64,000 bases of DNA from Bacillus sp. OV166 (GCF_900177675.1 NZ_FXWM01000001.1:6147001-6211000), one strand, 5' to 3'. Numbered from the stretch's first letter, positions 52,404 to 61,540 are shown. Numbers and translations: made by a program. Notes: generated from the letters alone by a model not told the origin.

Positions 52404-54110
52404 TTGCGGTTACCTTTTGGAAAAAATCCATCCTATTCCATTAATTATTATTCGAAAATGCTTATTATCATTTTAATTTGTATTTTCCTAATCAATTGCG
52501 TTGTTAGTGTCATAACAATCTCTATTACGAGACAACAAAGCATTGATTACATTGAAAATACTTTTAACCTTTATTTAAAGGACACACAAAAAAGGCTTAA
52601 TGCAATCGATCATTTTATGATTTGGACTGTTAAGAATGAACCATTAATTGGAGATATCGAAGATGCTCAAGGTGTAGATGAATTCTCCACTAGCCTTAGC
52701 AATTTCAGAACGAGAGTAAACGATTTTCAATACTCTACCGGAAAAGAATATCAGTTCTTCTTAGCATTAAAAAAGGAGAACCTCTTTTTTAATAGTTCTC
52801 CCATTAAAATCAACTATTCTGATTACCTTAAAATGAAAAAAACTTTAATGTCAGAAACGAAAACGTTAAATAATTATGAGAACATAAAAACCTGGCAATC
52901 TCTTAAGCTGAATAATAAATTCTATTTATATCATTTAATCGAATACCAAAATAGAGTATTTATTTGTTTGGTTTCAGTAGATGATATCCTTTCGCCTTTA
53001 CAAGACATCAAATTAGGAAAGAACGGCTCGATTATTATGGAACAGGATGAATATGTTTTTCTTTCTAACTCAAATCCGGTTCATTTATTGAAAAAAGAGG
53101 AACCCGGTACACTTTTCAATAGTCACCTGTTTTTTGATGAGGAAGACACATCACTCCCCTTTTCCCTACATGTAACCGTTGATCATTTTGGTGCTTTTGA
53201 AAAAGTCATTTTAGCTCAATTAACTATTATAACAGCAACCATTTTTATTAGTTTGATTTTGTTCCTTATGCTGCTCTATATAAAGAAAAAGGTCATATCC
53301 CCCGTTCAAGCTTTTTCTAAAAATCTTGCTGATATAAATAACAATAATGAAATCATTGATTTTGAAACCAGTAGTATTAAAGAGCTTGAAGAAGCAAATG
53401 TCCAATTCAGAGGGCTGATCAGTGAAATAAAAAAACTAAAAGTAAATATTTATGAGCAAGAAATTGAAAAGAATAAAATACAAATGGATTTTATGAAATT
53501 ACAGATAAAACCCCATTTTTATCTAAATTGTTTAACGACCATATATAGTATGGCTCAAATGAAAATGTATAACGAAATTATAGAAATGGCATCATCCACA
53601 GCTAAATATTTCAGATATTTATTTCAAACAAACCAAGACTTTGTCAAACTAGAGAAGGAATTAGAGCATATAAATGATTATTTGGCTATTCAAAAATTAG
53701 TTCATGGACCCGCTTTTCTTTTTGAAAGATTTATCGAACCTGATATAGACCAAGCGAAAATTCCGCCTTTAGTCATCCAAACATTCATTGAAAATACGGT
53801 TAAATATTGCGTTTCTTTAGATGAAGAAATGAGCATTTTCATAAGTATTTATCATGTTAATATGAATAACAATAAATTCATTAAAATCACGATAAAGGAT
53901 ACGGGCCCAGGATTCCCTCCTGATATACTAGATAAGCTTCAGAACAATATTCCTTTAATCAATAGAAAAGGAAATCAAATCGGGATCAACAATGTAGTTC
54001 AAAGGCTTCGACTATTGTATGGGGGAGAGTTTTCGATAAAATTTTCTAACGATCCTGATGGCGGTGCCAGAATAATGCTAATGATCCCTTACCTTATGTA
54101 CGAGGAGTGA
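52404..54110 (+). CDS. Sensor histidine kinase of the second sugar locus (YesM-like)
   Basis: A 568-residue membrane sensor kinase with helices at about 19-41 and 269-293 flanking an extracellular sensing region. A HAMP-like linker follows, then the phosphoacceptor His371 in IKPHFYLNCL and the ATPase domain with DTGPGF and GINNVVQRLRLL. The H-box has PHFYLN instead of the usual PHFLYN. The start is a TTG with a good AGGAG site. It ends 5 bases before the regulator's ATG, inside whose ribosome binding site the kinase's last codons lie. It is likely to sense sugar-loaded lipoprotein or sugar. Confidence 0.9.
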   Translation: MRLPFGKNPSYSINYYSKMLIIILICIFLINCVVSVITISITRQQSIDYIENTFNLYLKDTQKRLNAIDHFMIWTVKNEPLIGDIEDAQGVDEFSTSLSNFRTRVNDFQYSTGKEYQFFLALKKENLFFNSSPIKINYSDYLKMKKTLMSETKTLNNYENIKTWQSLKLNNKFYLYHLIEYQNRVFICLVSVDDILSPLQDIKLGKNGSIIMEQDEYVFLSNSNPVHLLKKEEPGTLFNSHLFFDEEDTSLPFSLHVTVDHFGAFEKVILAQLTIITATIFISLILFLMLLYIKKKVISPVQAFSKNLADINNNNEIIDFETSSIKELEEANVQFRGLISEIKKLKVNIYEQEIEKNKIQMDFMKLQIKPHFYLNCLTTIYSMAQMKMYNEIIEMASSTAKYFRYLFQTNQDFVKLEKELEHINDYLAIQKLVHGPAFLFERFIEPDIDQAKIPPLVIQTFIENTVKYCVSLDEEMSIFISIYHVNMNNNKFIKITIKDTGPGFPPDILDKLQNNIPLINRKGNQIGINNVVQRLRLLYGGEFSIKFSNDPDGGARIMLMIPYLMYEE

Positions 54111-54115
54111 GCGGT

Positions 54116-55753
54116 ATGAATGTGTTGATTGTTGACGATGATCGCTTTGTCGTTTCTGCTTTAGAACAAAAAATGGATTGGGCCTCTTTAGGCATCGAGC
54201 AAATTTACACCGCTAACAATATTCGTCAAGCAAAGAGAATATTTGATCACTATACAATCCATATTCTCATTAGCGATATAGAAATGCCACAAGGCAGCGG
54301 TCTTGAATTATTAGCGTGGATACGATCAGAGGGATTTAATGTCCAAGCTATCTTTTTAACGAATTTTGCGGACTTTAACTACGCACAAAAAGCGATAGAA
54401 CTTCAAAGCTTTGAATATTATTTAAAACCAATTGAATTTGATAAACTAGAATTAATCATAAAAAAAGCTATAAAAAAAGTAAATGTAAGTCAAATAAATG
54501 AAGATGCGATGAAAGTTGGACATTACTGGCAACAAAATAAAGAAAAACTCGTAGACCATTTTTGGTACACTTATTTAAAAGACAATCACTCATTATCTAG
54601 CGAAGAACTACAAGAACAACTGGGAATCCATAATATAGATTATTCTATGGATGATTGTTTTTTACCACTAATACTTGACTTTTTCCCATATAAATTAGTT
54701 GAGAATAACGAAATCATTTCACTATTTGATAAAGAAAATGCTCTTGAAAAAAGGTTGAAATCTATAATAATTGAATCCTTCAAAGACAGCCCTATTTGTT
54801 TAGATGGTTTCCTGCAACTAAACACAAATAAAGACGAGTATCTCGCTATTTTTAGATTACTAGATTGTACGATTGAACCATCTTCAAGGGATTTGATTTC
54901 TTCTTGTCAGCAGACAATTGCAGTTATTAACAATCAATTACATTGTGATGCACAATGTAATTTAGGTATCTCAGGTCCTTTAGACAACATTCAATCCATA
55001 GTGAAGAAACTCAAAGTGGTCCGTGAAGAAATGTTCGATTATAGAAACAAAACCTTTTGTTTAAAAACTCACAAAATAAGCGACAAAAAATATGCTGAAC
55101 CCAATGTGCAATTATTGGAGCAATATCTCCAAACTGGCAATAGATTAAGTTTCATTAATAAGTGCTACCAATACCTTACAAACTTATTAGATAAAAATGA
55201 GTTAAATCATAATGTGATGTGTAGTTTTAGACTAGATATTACTCAGTTAATCTATACTCATTTAAAGAAAAAAGAAATTCTTGCGAATAAGTTATTCCAA
55301 GGGAAGATTGGTGATTTTTTACTAGAACAATCTTCAAGATCTATAGACGATTTAATGATTTATATTTCCTATTTAGTAGATGTTTCTCTAGACTATATGG
55401 CATTTACTAACTCACAGAAATCAGTTGTAAAGACTATTTGTGATTATATTGATCAAAATTATCAAGAAAATATCACGAGAACGAACTTAGCTAAAACGGT
55501 CTATCTTAGCCCAGATTATATCGCTAGAATATTTAAAAAGGAAACGGGAATATCACTGGTCAATTATATTATTAAAAAGAGAGTCGACATCGCAAAAGAC
55601 TTACTGATGAATACAGATCTTCCTGTTCATTTAATTTCTGATAAAGTAGGATATGAAAATTACTCCTATTTTACGAAGCTTTTTAAGAAAGAAACCAATT
55701 ATACTCCAGTAGACTATCGAAAAATAGCCCATTCAAAAAGAGAAACCACCTAG
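54116..55753 (+). CDS. AraC-type response regulator of the second sugar locus (YesN-like)
   Basis: A 545-residue response regulator: receiver domain (about 1-120, phosphoacceptor Asp54 in LISDIEMPQG), a long linker, and a C-terminal AraC double helix-turn-helix (about 440-540, with YENYSYFTKLFKK). I chose the ATG at 54116 because GAGGAG is 8 bases upstream; a GTG at 54107 also fits the frame. The last codons (KRETT and stop) are part of a dispersed terminator repeat also found at 42815, so the natural C-terminus has been replaced. The helix-turn-helix is complete, so activity is probably kept. Confidence 0.9.
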   Translation: MNVLIVDDDRFVVSALEQKMDWASLGIEQIYTANNIRQAKRIFDHYTIHILISDIEMPQGSGLELLAWIRSEGFNVQAIFLTNFADFNYAQKAIELQSFEYYLKPIEFDKLELIIKKAIKKVNVSQINEDAMKVGHYWQQNKEKLVDHFWYTYLKDNHSLSSEELQEQLGIHNIDYSMDDCFLPLILDFFPYKLVENNEIISLFDKENALEKRLKSIIIESFKDSPICLDGFLQLNTNKDEYLAIFRLLDCTIEPSSRDLISSCQQTIAVINNQLHCDAQCNLGISGPLDNIQSIVKKLKVVREEMFDYRNKTFCLKTHKISDKKYAEPNVQLLEQYLQTGNRLSFINKCYQYLTNLLDKNELNHNVMCSFRLDITQLIYTHLKKKEILANKLFQGKIGDFLLEQSSRSIDDLMIYISYLVDVSLDYMAFTNSQKSVVKTICDYIDQNYQENITRTNLAKTVYLSPDYIARIFKKETGISLVNYIIKKRVDIAKDLLMNTDLPVHLISDKVGYENYSYFTKLFKKETNYTPVDYRKIAHSKRETT

Positions 55754-55862
55754 CCTCTACTATCTAGTAGTTCCAAGGTGGTTTCTTGTCTTTATTCTTT
55801 CATGTTCCACCATCTAAAAAACCTAGTAATTTCCGACAAAAGTCGGGGCGCGACAGGCACCG
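55735..55862. repeat. Terminator-bearing dispersed repeat, copy B
   Basis: A 10-bp stem GAAACCACCT/AGGTGGTTTC with T runs on both strands, then the tail TCTTGTCTTTATTCT through CCGACAAAAGTCGG to GCGACAGGCACC. It overlaps the last six codons of the response regulator. It lies between converging transcripts (regulator and flavin monooxygenase), as does copy A. Confidence 0.75.
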
Positions 55863-55877
55863 ACTTCTATTTGACTT

Positions 55878-57224
55878 CTATTTTAGGGACTCAATAAGAG
55901 TATTAACAGGCCGCTTTAATCCCAGATTCTCCCTTAATGTATTACCTGTATATTGTTTACGGAACAAACCACGTTGTTGAAGGACAGGAATCACGAGATC
56001 AACGAAATCATCAAGACCACCAGGTAAATAAGGTGGCATGACATTGAAGCCGTCCGCTGCCCCATTTTCAAACCATTCTTGCATATGATCTGCAATTTGC
56101 TCAGGTGTGCCTTTGATTTCACGATGTCCGCGGGCACCGGCTATCCGTTGATACAGTTTGCGAATCGTCAATCCTTCACGATCTGCAAGATCCTTTAATA
56201 ATTGGAAACGACTTTTCCCCCCGTTTATCTGATTCAATTCAGGCAAATCTGGAAGGGGCCCATCCACCGGATATCCTGATAAATCAACACTTATCATGCC
56301 AGATAAAAGAGAGATTCCCGCTTCTTCCGGTATAAGTTCCTCAAGCAGCGCCTTATTTTCTTCCGCTTCTTCCTCTGTACTACCAATAACAGGGAAAACT
56401 CCAGGCATAATTTTCAGTTCCTCAGGTGAGCGACCGTATTTCGCCATTCTTCCTTTTACATCCGCATAAAAGCTTCTAGCTTCTTCAATCGTTTGCCAAG
56501 CAGTGAATATAACCTCGGCTGTCCGCGCCGCAAGCTCCTTCCCTGCTTCAGAAGAACCAGCCTGGATCACAACAGGATGCCCTTGCACCGGGCGGGAGAT
56601 ATTTAATGGACCAGCTACGGAAAACCATTCTCCTTTATGATTAATGGAGTGTATTTTGGATGAATCCGCAAATTGGGCTGACTCTTTATCAATAATTAAC
56701 GCATCATCCTCCCAACTATCCCACAGCTTCGTGACCACATCGACAAACTCTTCAGCCCGTTCATACCGTTTTTCATGAAGGAGCTGCTGTTCTAAATTAA
56801 AATTTTGAGCTTCTACGTCAGTGCTTGATGTGACAACATTCCACCCTGCACGGCCGCCGCTCAAATGATCAAGAGAGGCGAACCTGCGGGCAACATTATA
56901 TGGCTCATTAAAAGTAGTTGATACCGTTCCTACAAATCCGATATGATTTGTCACAGCAGAAAGGGCGGATAACAGGGTAAAGGGTTCAAATAACGTATTC
57001 ACAGTTTGGCCCAATACCGTTTGATTTTTCCCTCTCACCGCATAGGCATCTGCAAGAAAAACCATATCAAACTTACCACGTTCCGCTGTTTGGGCAAGCC
57101 TTTTGATAAAATCAAAGCTCATGATTTGATGGGCTTCTGCTTTTGGATGCCTCCAAGCAGCGACATGATGTCCAGGGATCATAAAAAATGCGCCTAATTT
57201 CATTTCCCGATTATGTTGAGTCAT
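55878..57224 (-). CDS. FMN-dependent LLM-class monooxygenase (NtaA/SnaA/DszA family)
   Basis: A 448-residue bacterial luciferase-like flavin monooxygenase. The length and motifs (KLGAFFMIPGHHVAAWRHP, HLSGGRAGWNVVTSS, and the QAGSSEAGKELAARTAE block) match the NtaA/SnaA/DszA/SoxA group rather than the 380-residue SsuD sulfonate enzymes. It uses FMNH2 supplied by a separate reductase, not found in the window. The start at 57224 follows a GGAGGAGG site overlapping the permease stop. It is the last gene of a binding protein-ATPase-permease-monooxygenase operon and probably cleaves a C-S or C-N bond in the imported compound. The exact substrate is unknown. Confidence 0.9.
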   Translation of the reverse strand: MTQHNREMKLGAFFMIPGHHVAAWRHPKAEAHQIMSFDFIKRLAQTAERGKFDMVFLADAYAVRGKNQTVLGQTVNTLFEPFTLLSALSAVTNHIGFVGTVSTTFNEPYNVARRFASLDHLSGGRAGWNVVTSSTDVEAQNFNLEQQLLHEKRYERAEEFVDVVTKLWDSWEDDALIIDKESAQFADSSKIHSINHKGEWFSVAGPLNISRPVQGHPVVIQAGSSEAGKELAARTAEVIFTAWQTIEEARSFYADVKGRMAKYGRSPEELKIMPGVFPVIGSTEEEAEENKALLEELIPEEAGISLLSGMISVDLSGYPVDGPLPDLPELNQINGGKSRFQLLKDLADREGLTIRKLYQRIAGARGHREIKGTPEQIADHMQEWFENGAADGFNVMPPYLPGGLDDFVDLVIPVLQQRGLFRKQYTGNTLRENLGLKRPVNTLIESLK

Positions 57225-57241
57225 GTTTCCTCCTCCTATCT

Positions 57242-58072
57242 TCATTGTCCATTTGAATTTGTTTTCCAGCTTGAAAATTTCCTCTCTAAGGAGACTAGAA
57301 AATAATTGATAACCACACCGAGTAGAGAAATCGTAATAATACCGGCATACATTTGTGGAATTTGAAAGTTTTGTTGCGTGTAATTAATGAGATAACCCAA
57401 ACCTTCCTTTGCTCCAACCATTTCGGCAGCGATTAACACCAGAATGGAAGATGATCCAGCCATCCGTATTCCGGTAAAAATAGTCGGAATGGATGCAGGC
57501 AAAATCACCTTATAAAACAGTTTGTAGGAAGGCAGCCCCATTGATTTGGCTGATTTAATCAGTAATGGATCGACATTTCGAACAGCATTAATCGTATTTA
57601 AAAGAATCGGAAACGTACAAGCAAACAAGACAATCGAAACTTTCGATGTTTCACCGATCCCCAGCAGCAAAATAAAGACAGGTAATAACGCTAAGGCAGC
57701 TGTATTACGAAACAGTTCCAGCACGGGGTTTAAAAATTCATTTGCTAGCGGATACCATCCAATGACAAGGCCTAAAGGAATAGCAATCAGGATCGCTAAC
57801 CCCAATCCCAAAAGCGAACGGAAAATACTGGCCTGAAAGTGGGCATACATGTCACCCGAAATCACTAACCCCCACCAGCTCTCCGCAACTTTAGAAAAAG
57901 GTGGAAAGAACGTTGAATCTACTAATCCAATTCGGGGAGCAATCTCCCAAAGGATGAGTAAAAGCAAAATTGCAATGGATTGTTTGACAAACTTTTGCCC
58001 CCAATGAAAGGATATACGAACGCGTTGTGATGTTTGCATCGGTGCCGTAATCGATTTACCATAACCAGGCAT
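57242..58072 (-). CDS. SsuC/TauC-type importer permease
   Basis: A 276-residue permease of the nitrate/sulfonate/taurine (NitT/TauT) importer family with six helices. The docking loop is KSAKSMGLPSYKLFYKVILP, and ILWEIAPRIG marks the first helix. The start ATG at 58072 has an AGAGGTG site. It lies downstream of its ATPase gene by 35 bases. It carries sulfonate-like compounds across the inner membrane. Confidence 0.92.
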   Translation of the reverse strand: MPGYGKSITAPMQTSQRVRISFHWGQKFVKQSIAILLLLILWEIAPRIGLVDSTFFPPFSKVAESWWGLVISGDMYAHFQASIFRSLLGLGLAILIAIPLGLVIGWYPLANEFLNPVLELFRNTAALALLPVFILLLGIGETSKVSIVLFACTFPILLNTINAVRNVDPLLIKSAKSMGLPSYKLFYKVILPASIPTIFTGIRMAGSSSILVLIAAEMVGAKEGLGYLINYTQQNFQIPQMYAGIITISLLGVVINYFLVSLERKFSSWKTNSNGQ

Positions 58073-58107
58073 TTTTTTCACCTCTTCTATAAAATAATTC
58101 ACCTTTT

Positions 58108-58935
58108 TTAAGCGGATTGGTCCGTTTTCTCGACTTTTTGTGCTTTACTTACTTCCTCACGCAGCAAATCCCAAATTTGGTGACGTGTCCTTGAAAATTC
58201 CGGAGTTGAACGTAAATCTTCTTCTTGACTGCTTGAATGAAGTGGGTTTTCAATAATTTGTTTAATGGTTCCCGGTCGAGAAGTCATGACGGCCACACGC
58301 TGTCCTAAATACACCGCTTCATCAATTCCATGTGTAATGAAAACAATGGTTTTTTTCGTATGTTCCCAGATTCGAAGTAATTCTGTTTGTAAGGTTTCAC
58401 GCGTTTGCGCATCGAGTGCAGCGAACGGTTCATCCATCAACAGTACTTCTGGGTCATACGCCAAACTTCGGGCAATAGCCACACGCTGCTTCATTCCACC
58501 CGAAAGTTCATGCGGATACCGATCTTCGAAACCCGATAATCCAACCAGTGACAAAAAGTAACGGGATATTTCAGCCCGCTCCTTTTTGGGAACACCTTTT
58601 GATTCTAAGCCAAATTCAATGTTTCCTTTTGCTGTTTTCCAAGGCATTAATGCATACTGCTGAAAGACAATCCCCCGATCTAAACCCGGACCCTTAATCG
58701 GTTTTCCATCCAGTAAGATTCGGCCGGAGGTAGGTTTCGTTAGACCGCCTAAAAGGTCAAGCAAAGTGGATTTTCCGCAACCTGATGGGCCTACTAATGC
58801 AAGAAACTCTCCACTGTTGACCGAAAAATGTACATTTTTAATGGCTGTAAATTCTTTAAGCGTTCCCTTTCCTTGATGAGAATCCCTTACGTTAAAGACC
58901 TTGCTGACATGTTCAAACTGAATTTTTTCCGTCAT
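58108..58935 (-). CDS. SsuB/TauB-type importer ATPase
   Basis: A 275-residue ABC ATPase with Walker A GPSGCGKST at 49-57, signature LSGGM at 144-148, Walker B LLMDEP at 165-170 and the FITHGIDEAVYLG H-loop. The sequence class (KVFNV, QQYALMPWKT, MTSRPG) is typical of NitT/TauT importers. It powers the adjacent permease. It is the second gene of the operon, 12 bases after the binding protein gene. Confidence 0.93.
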   Translation of the reverse strand: MTEKIQFEHVSKVFNVRDSHQGKGTLKEFTAIKNVHFSVNSGEFLALVGPSGCGKSTLLDLLGGLTKPTSGRILLDGKPIKGPGLDRGIVFQQYALMPWKTAKGNIEFGLESKGVPKKERAEISRYFLSLVGLSGFEDRYPHELSGGMKQRVAIARSLAYDPEVLLMDEPFAALDAQTRETLQTELLRIWEHTKKTIVFITHGIDEAVYLGQRVAVMTSRPGTIKQIIENPLHSSSQEEDLRSTPEFSRTRHQIWDLLREEVSKAQKVEKTDQSA

Positions 58936-58947
58936 TGTCTCACCTCA

Positions 58948-59991
58948 TTAGTTTTTTTCCACATCACCTTTAAAAGGATTAAATTCATTCGTGTATAAAT
59001 CATTCAGTTTCACTTGACCATCCGTAAACTCACCGTTTTTCTTCAACCAGTCTACCCATACTTTAAACTCCTTTTCCTGAATATACCCCCCTTTCTCTGC
59101 TATACCTGTACTCTTCCAATATTGCAGCTGGTTTGTTTCCTCCTTCCGCCCCCTTTTCTTAATAATGGATTCAAAACGGGCAATCACTTGATCCCGTGGA
59201 GTCGTACGTGCCCATTCAATGGCTTTCGCTGTGGCTTCAACAAACTTTTTCACTGTATGCGGATTTTGTTTGATAAATTTATCGGTAAAGACATAGCTGC
59301 CGGCTGTAAAGGAGCCCAACAAATCATAATCACTAAAAAGCGTTCTGATCCCGCCTCTTTTTACAGCAAGATCCCCTAACATCCCAGTCAAAACTGCTAC
59401 ATCTATTTGATTTTGGCGTATTGCCTGCTCTAGACTGACCGGTGGCAGAACAACTAAAGTTACTTTCTTTATTTCCTCATCTGTTAATCCATTTTGTTTT
59501 AAATATTCTTTTAAAACGAATTCAGCATGTGCTCCCATTGTATTCATACCAACTTTTTTGCCAATTAAATCCTGGGCACTTTTTATCGGGCTATCATCCA
59601 ATACATAATAGCCGGTATATGTATCTTTATCACTGCCGTAATAACCAACGACCGACTTTATCGGTGCACCGCTCGCTATCAATTTGGCAACAGCACCGTT
59701 AAAAGCACCGCCAAAATCTGCTTGACCGGTCGCCGCGTTTTGAATAGAGGCAGGCCCGCTCGTTTGATTTCCAATCCATTCAAGTTTAATCGGACCTAGA
59801 TAGCCTAAATCCTCTGCTAACTCTGGATAAGTAACCTGACCCACTGATCCTTCATACCGGAGTTTCAGCGTTTCATACGTGCCATTTCCTTTTGTTTCTG
59901 TCGCTCCTGACTTTTTCTCCTGGCATCCAGCCGATATAACAACTGATAATACAATTAAAAATAAAAGTGCCTTGGTTCTCCAAATCTTCAT
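58948..59991 (-). CDS. SsuA/TauA-type substrate-binding lipoprotein
   Basis: A 347-residue lipoprotein with a signal sequence and lipobox SAGC (Cys23). The NMT1/SsuA-like fold is indicated by GPASIQNAATGQADFGGAF, VGMNTMGAHAEFVLKEYL and SLEQAIRQNQIDVAVL. It should bind a sulfonate or sulfate ester outside the membrane. It is the first gene of the operon and follows a leader with a terminator (60115-60157), so its expression may depend on antitermination or repressor release. Confidence 0.9.
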   Translation of the reverse strand: MKIWRTKALLFLIVLSVVISAGCQEKKSGATETKGNGTYETLKLRYEGSVGQVTYPELAEDLGYLGPIKLEWIGNQTSGPASIQNAATGQADFGGAFNGAVAKLIASGAPIKSVVGYYGSDKDTYTGYYVLDDSPIKSAQDLIGKKVGMNTMGAHAEFVLKEYLKQNGLTDEEIKKVTLVVLPPVSLEQAIRQNQIDVAVLTGMLGDLAVKRGGIRTLFSDYDLLGSFTAGSYVFTDKFIKQNPHTVKKFVEATAKAIEWARTTPRDQVIARFESIIKKRGRKEETNQLQYWKSTGIAEKGGYIQEKEFKVWVDWLKKNGEFTDGQVKLNDLYTNEFNPFKGDVEKN

Positions 59992-60114
59992 AACGGGCCC
60001 CTACCTTCTCTTAAAATTAAAACCAACCGATCCAATCGAAAAATCCATTACCAGCCACGAGAAAAAAAGTCTGATCAAACGTTCACCTTTCTACAGGCAT
60101 GCCTTTTTCTCGAT

Positions 60115-60157
60115 AAAAAAAACCGGAGACATTTCTTTAAAAAGAAAAGTCTCCGGT
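60115..60157 (-). terminator. Leader terminator before the SsuA-like gene
   Basis: A near-perfect stem of about 16 bp (ACCGGAGACTTTTCTTT paired with AAAGAAATGTCTCCGGT) and a run of eight T's. It lies between the promoter (-10 at 60210) and the gene start at 59991, so transcription would stop before the coding region unless the hairpin is prevented. Nothing else on this strand needs a terminator here. Confidence 0.85.
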
Positions 60158-60168
60158 TGACCGGTCAA
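60157..60168. promoter_or_regulatory. Perfect palindrome TTGACCGGTCAA in the minus leader
   Basis: A 12-bp perfect palindrome just upstream of the leader terminator, about 36-47 bases after the expected transcription start. It resembles a repressor site. In RNA the same bases form CCGG-UCAA-CCGG, whose 3' arm is also the start of the terminator stem. Confidence 0.65.
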
Positions 60169-60209
60169 TTAAATTCATGATTTCCTATTGGGTTACTTGG
60201 TTTTCACTT

Positions 60210-60238
60210 ATATTACCAATTCAATTTTCAGTCGTCAA
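60210..60238 (-). promoter_or_regulatory. Sigma-A promoter of the organosulfur importer operon
   Basis: TTGACG at 60233-60238 and TAATAT at 60210-60215 on the minus strand with a 17-base spacer. Confidence 0.8.
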
Positions 60239-60295
60239 CGAAAAATTTAAAATAAAGTTAATTTTTAAAAAAAACTAAAAAATCAAAATTAGTTA

Positions 60296-60324
60296 TTGAC
60301 AGATGTTTTCCAGAAAATTAAAAT
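60296..60324 (+). promoter_or_regulatory. Sigma-A promoter of the TauD-like gene
   Basis: TTGACA at 60296-60301 and TAAAAT at 60319-60324 with a 17-base spacer, in a strongly AT-rich region. It is divergent from the importer promoter, 60 bp away. Confidence 0.8.
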
Positions 60325-60377
60325 CACATTAAGCCGATATGAATTATATAAATTAAATTTACAAGCAATTGAATTGC

Positions 60378-60427
60378 TGACCAGTCACCTGGAAGCCAGA
60401 GCTATTATGCTCTGGCTTTCTTTCGTC
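60378..60427 (+). terminator. Leader palindrome and terminator before the TauD-like gene
   Basis: TGACCAGTCA at 60378-60387 (palindromic except for its central pair) is followed by CCTGG and then a terminator. The terminator has a 10-bp stem AAGCCAGAGC/GCTCTGGCTT (60393-60402 with 60409-60418), loop TATTAT and tail TCTTTC. The gene starts 56 bases later. The arrangement mirrors the minus-strand leader. Confidence 0.75.
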
Positions 60428-60483
60428 TTATCGGTCCATTATTATAGCTGGCTTTTACGGCTAAAAACAAGGAGGAAATAAAA

Positions 60484-61395
60484 ATGAGTAATGTCAAAGA
60501 AGTTCAAAATGAAGCAGGAATTGTAGTAAAACCAGTGGCTGGACGTATTGGAGCAGAATTATCAGGTGTGAAACTTTCCGGAGAACTAGACTCCACTACA
60601 GTTAAATCTATCCGTGAAGCGCTGTTAAAGTATAAGGTTGTTTTCTTCCGTGATCAAAATCATCTGGACGATCAAGGACAAGAAGCCTTTGCACAACTAC
60701 TTGGTAATCCAGTTGTTCATCCAACTGTACCAGCAAAAGATGGCACAAACTATATATTAGAACTTCATTCCGAACATGGCGGCCGAGCCAATTCATGGCA
60801 TACAGATGTAACATTTGAAGCAGCTTACCCAAAATTCTCCATTTTACGTGGAGTGGAGATACCGGAGGCAGGAGGTGATACCGTTTGGGCAAACACGGCT
60901 ACGGCCTATGAAAATCTTCCAACAGAATTACAAAATCTGGCGAATCAATTATGGGCAGTCCATACCAACGCTTATGATTATGCAGCAAAACACCATAATG
61001 TTTCGGATGAAGCGATCAAACGCCATGACGAAATCTTTACTTCTACCCTATATGAAACCGAACACCCAGTTGTCCATGTACATCCTGAAACCGGAGAGCG
61101 CCATCTTCTCCTCGGTCATTTTGTCAAAAATTTTAGCGGTCTTTCTTCCACCGATTCGGCTCATTTATTCTCCATCCTACAAGGACATGTAACACAACTC
61201 GAAAATACGGTACGATGGAAATGGAGAGCGGGAGATGTGGTCATTTGGGATAACCGCGCCACCCAGCATTACGCAGTGAATGACTACGGCCATGCACAAA
61301 GAGTGGTCCGAAGAATAACCATTGATGGAGACGTGCCTATTAGTTTAGATGGTCGCCGCAGTGCCACAAAAACAAAAATTAGAAAGAATAAATAA
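60484..61395 (+). CDS. TauD/AtsK family Fe(II)/2-oxoglutarate dioxygenase
   Basis: A 303-residue dioxygenase of the TauD/TfdA family. The iron ligands are His106 and Asp108 in SWHTDVTF and His262 in ATQHYAVND; the 2-oxoglutarate-binding arginine is in RVVRRITI (273-277). Members oxidise taurine, other sulfonates or alkyl sulfate esters and release sulfite or sulfate. The start has a strong AGGAGG site. It stands alone, divergent from the importer/monooxygenase operon, and both share the same leader element, so they are probably co-regulated. Confidence 0.92.
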   Translation: MSNVKEVQNEAGIVVKPVAGRIGAELSGVKLSGELDSTTVKSIREALLKYKVVFFRDQNHLDDQGQEAFAQLLGNPVVHPTVPAKDGTNYILELHSEHGGRANSWHTDVTFEAAYPKFSILRGVEIPEAGGDTVWANTATAYENLPTELQNLANQLWAVHTNAYDYAAKHHNVSDEAIKRHDEIFTSTLYETEHPVVHVHPETGERHLLLGHFVKNFSGLSSTDSAHLFSILQGHVTQLENTVRWKWRAGDVVIWDNRATQHYAVNDYGHAQRVVRRITIDGDVPISLDGRRSATKTKIRKNK

Positions 61396-61494
61396 GTTTC
61401 TTCTATCCTTTGAAGATAAAGTAAAGGTAATCATGATCCCAAAATGGGACAGCTTGGAAAATGGAATTTCCACCGTAAACCCCTCAGAAAATTA

Positions 61495-61540
61495 AAAGCC
61501 TAAATTCTCCTTTTAAAATAGGGAGAATTTAGGCTTATTC
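61495..61540 (+). terminator. Terminator of the TauD-like gene
   Basis: A 15-bp stem AAGCCTAAATTCTCC/GGAGAATTTAGGCTT (61496-61510 with 61522-61536), 100 bases past the stop codon. The tail is only moderately T-rich. Confidence 0.75.

Noticed and set aside
60296..60481. 61-codon frame upstream of the TauD-like gene
   Set aside because: It overlaps the promoter -35 box and leader terminator and has no ribosome binding site.
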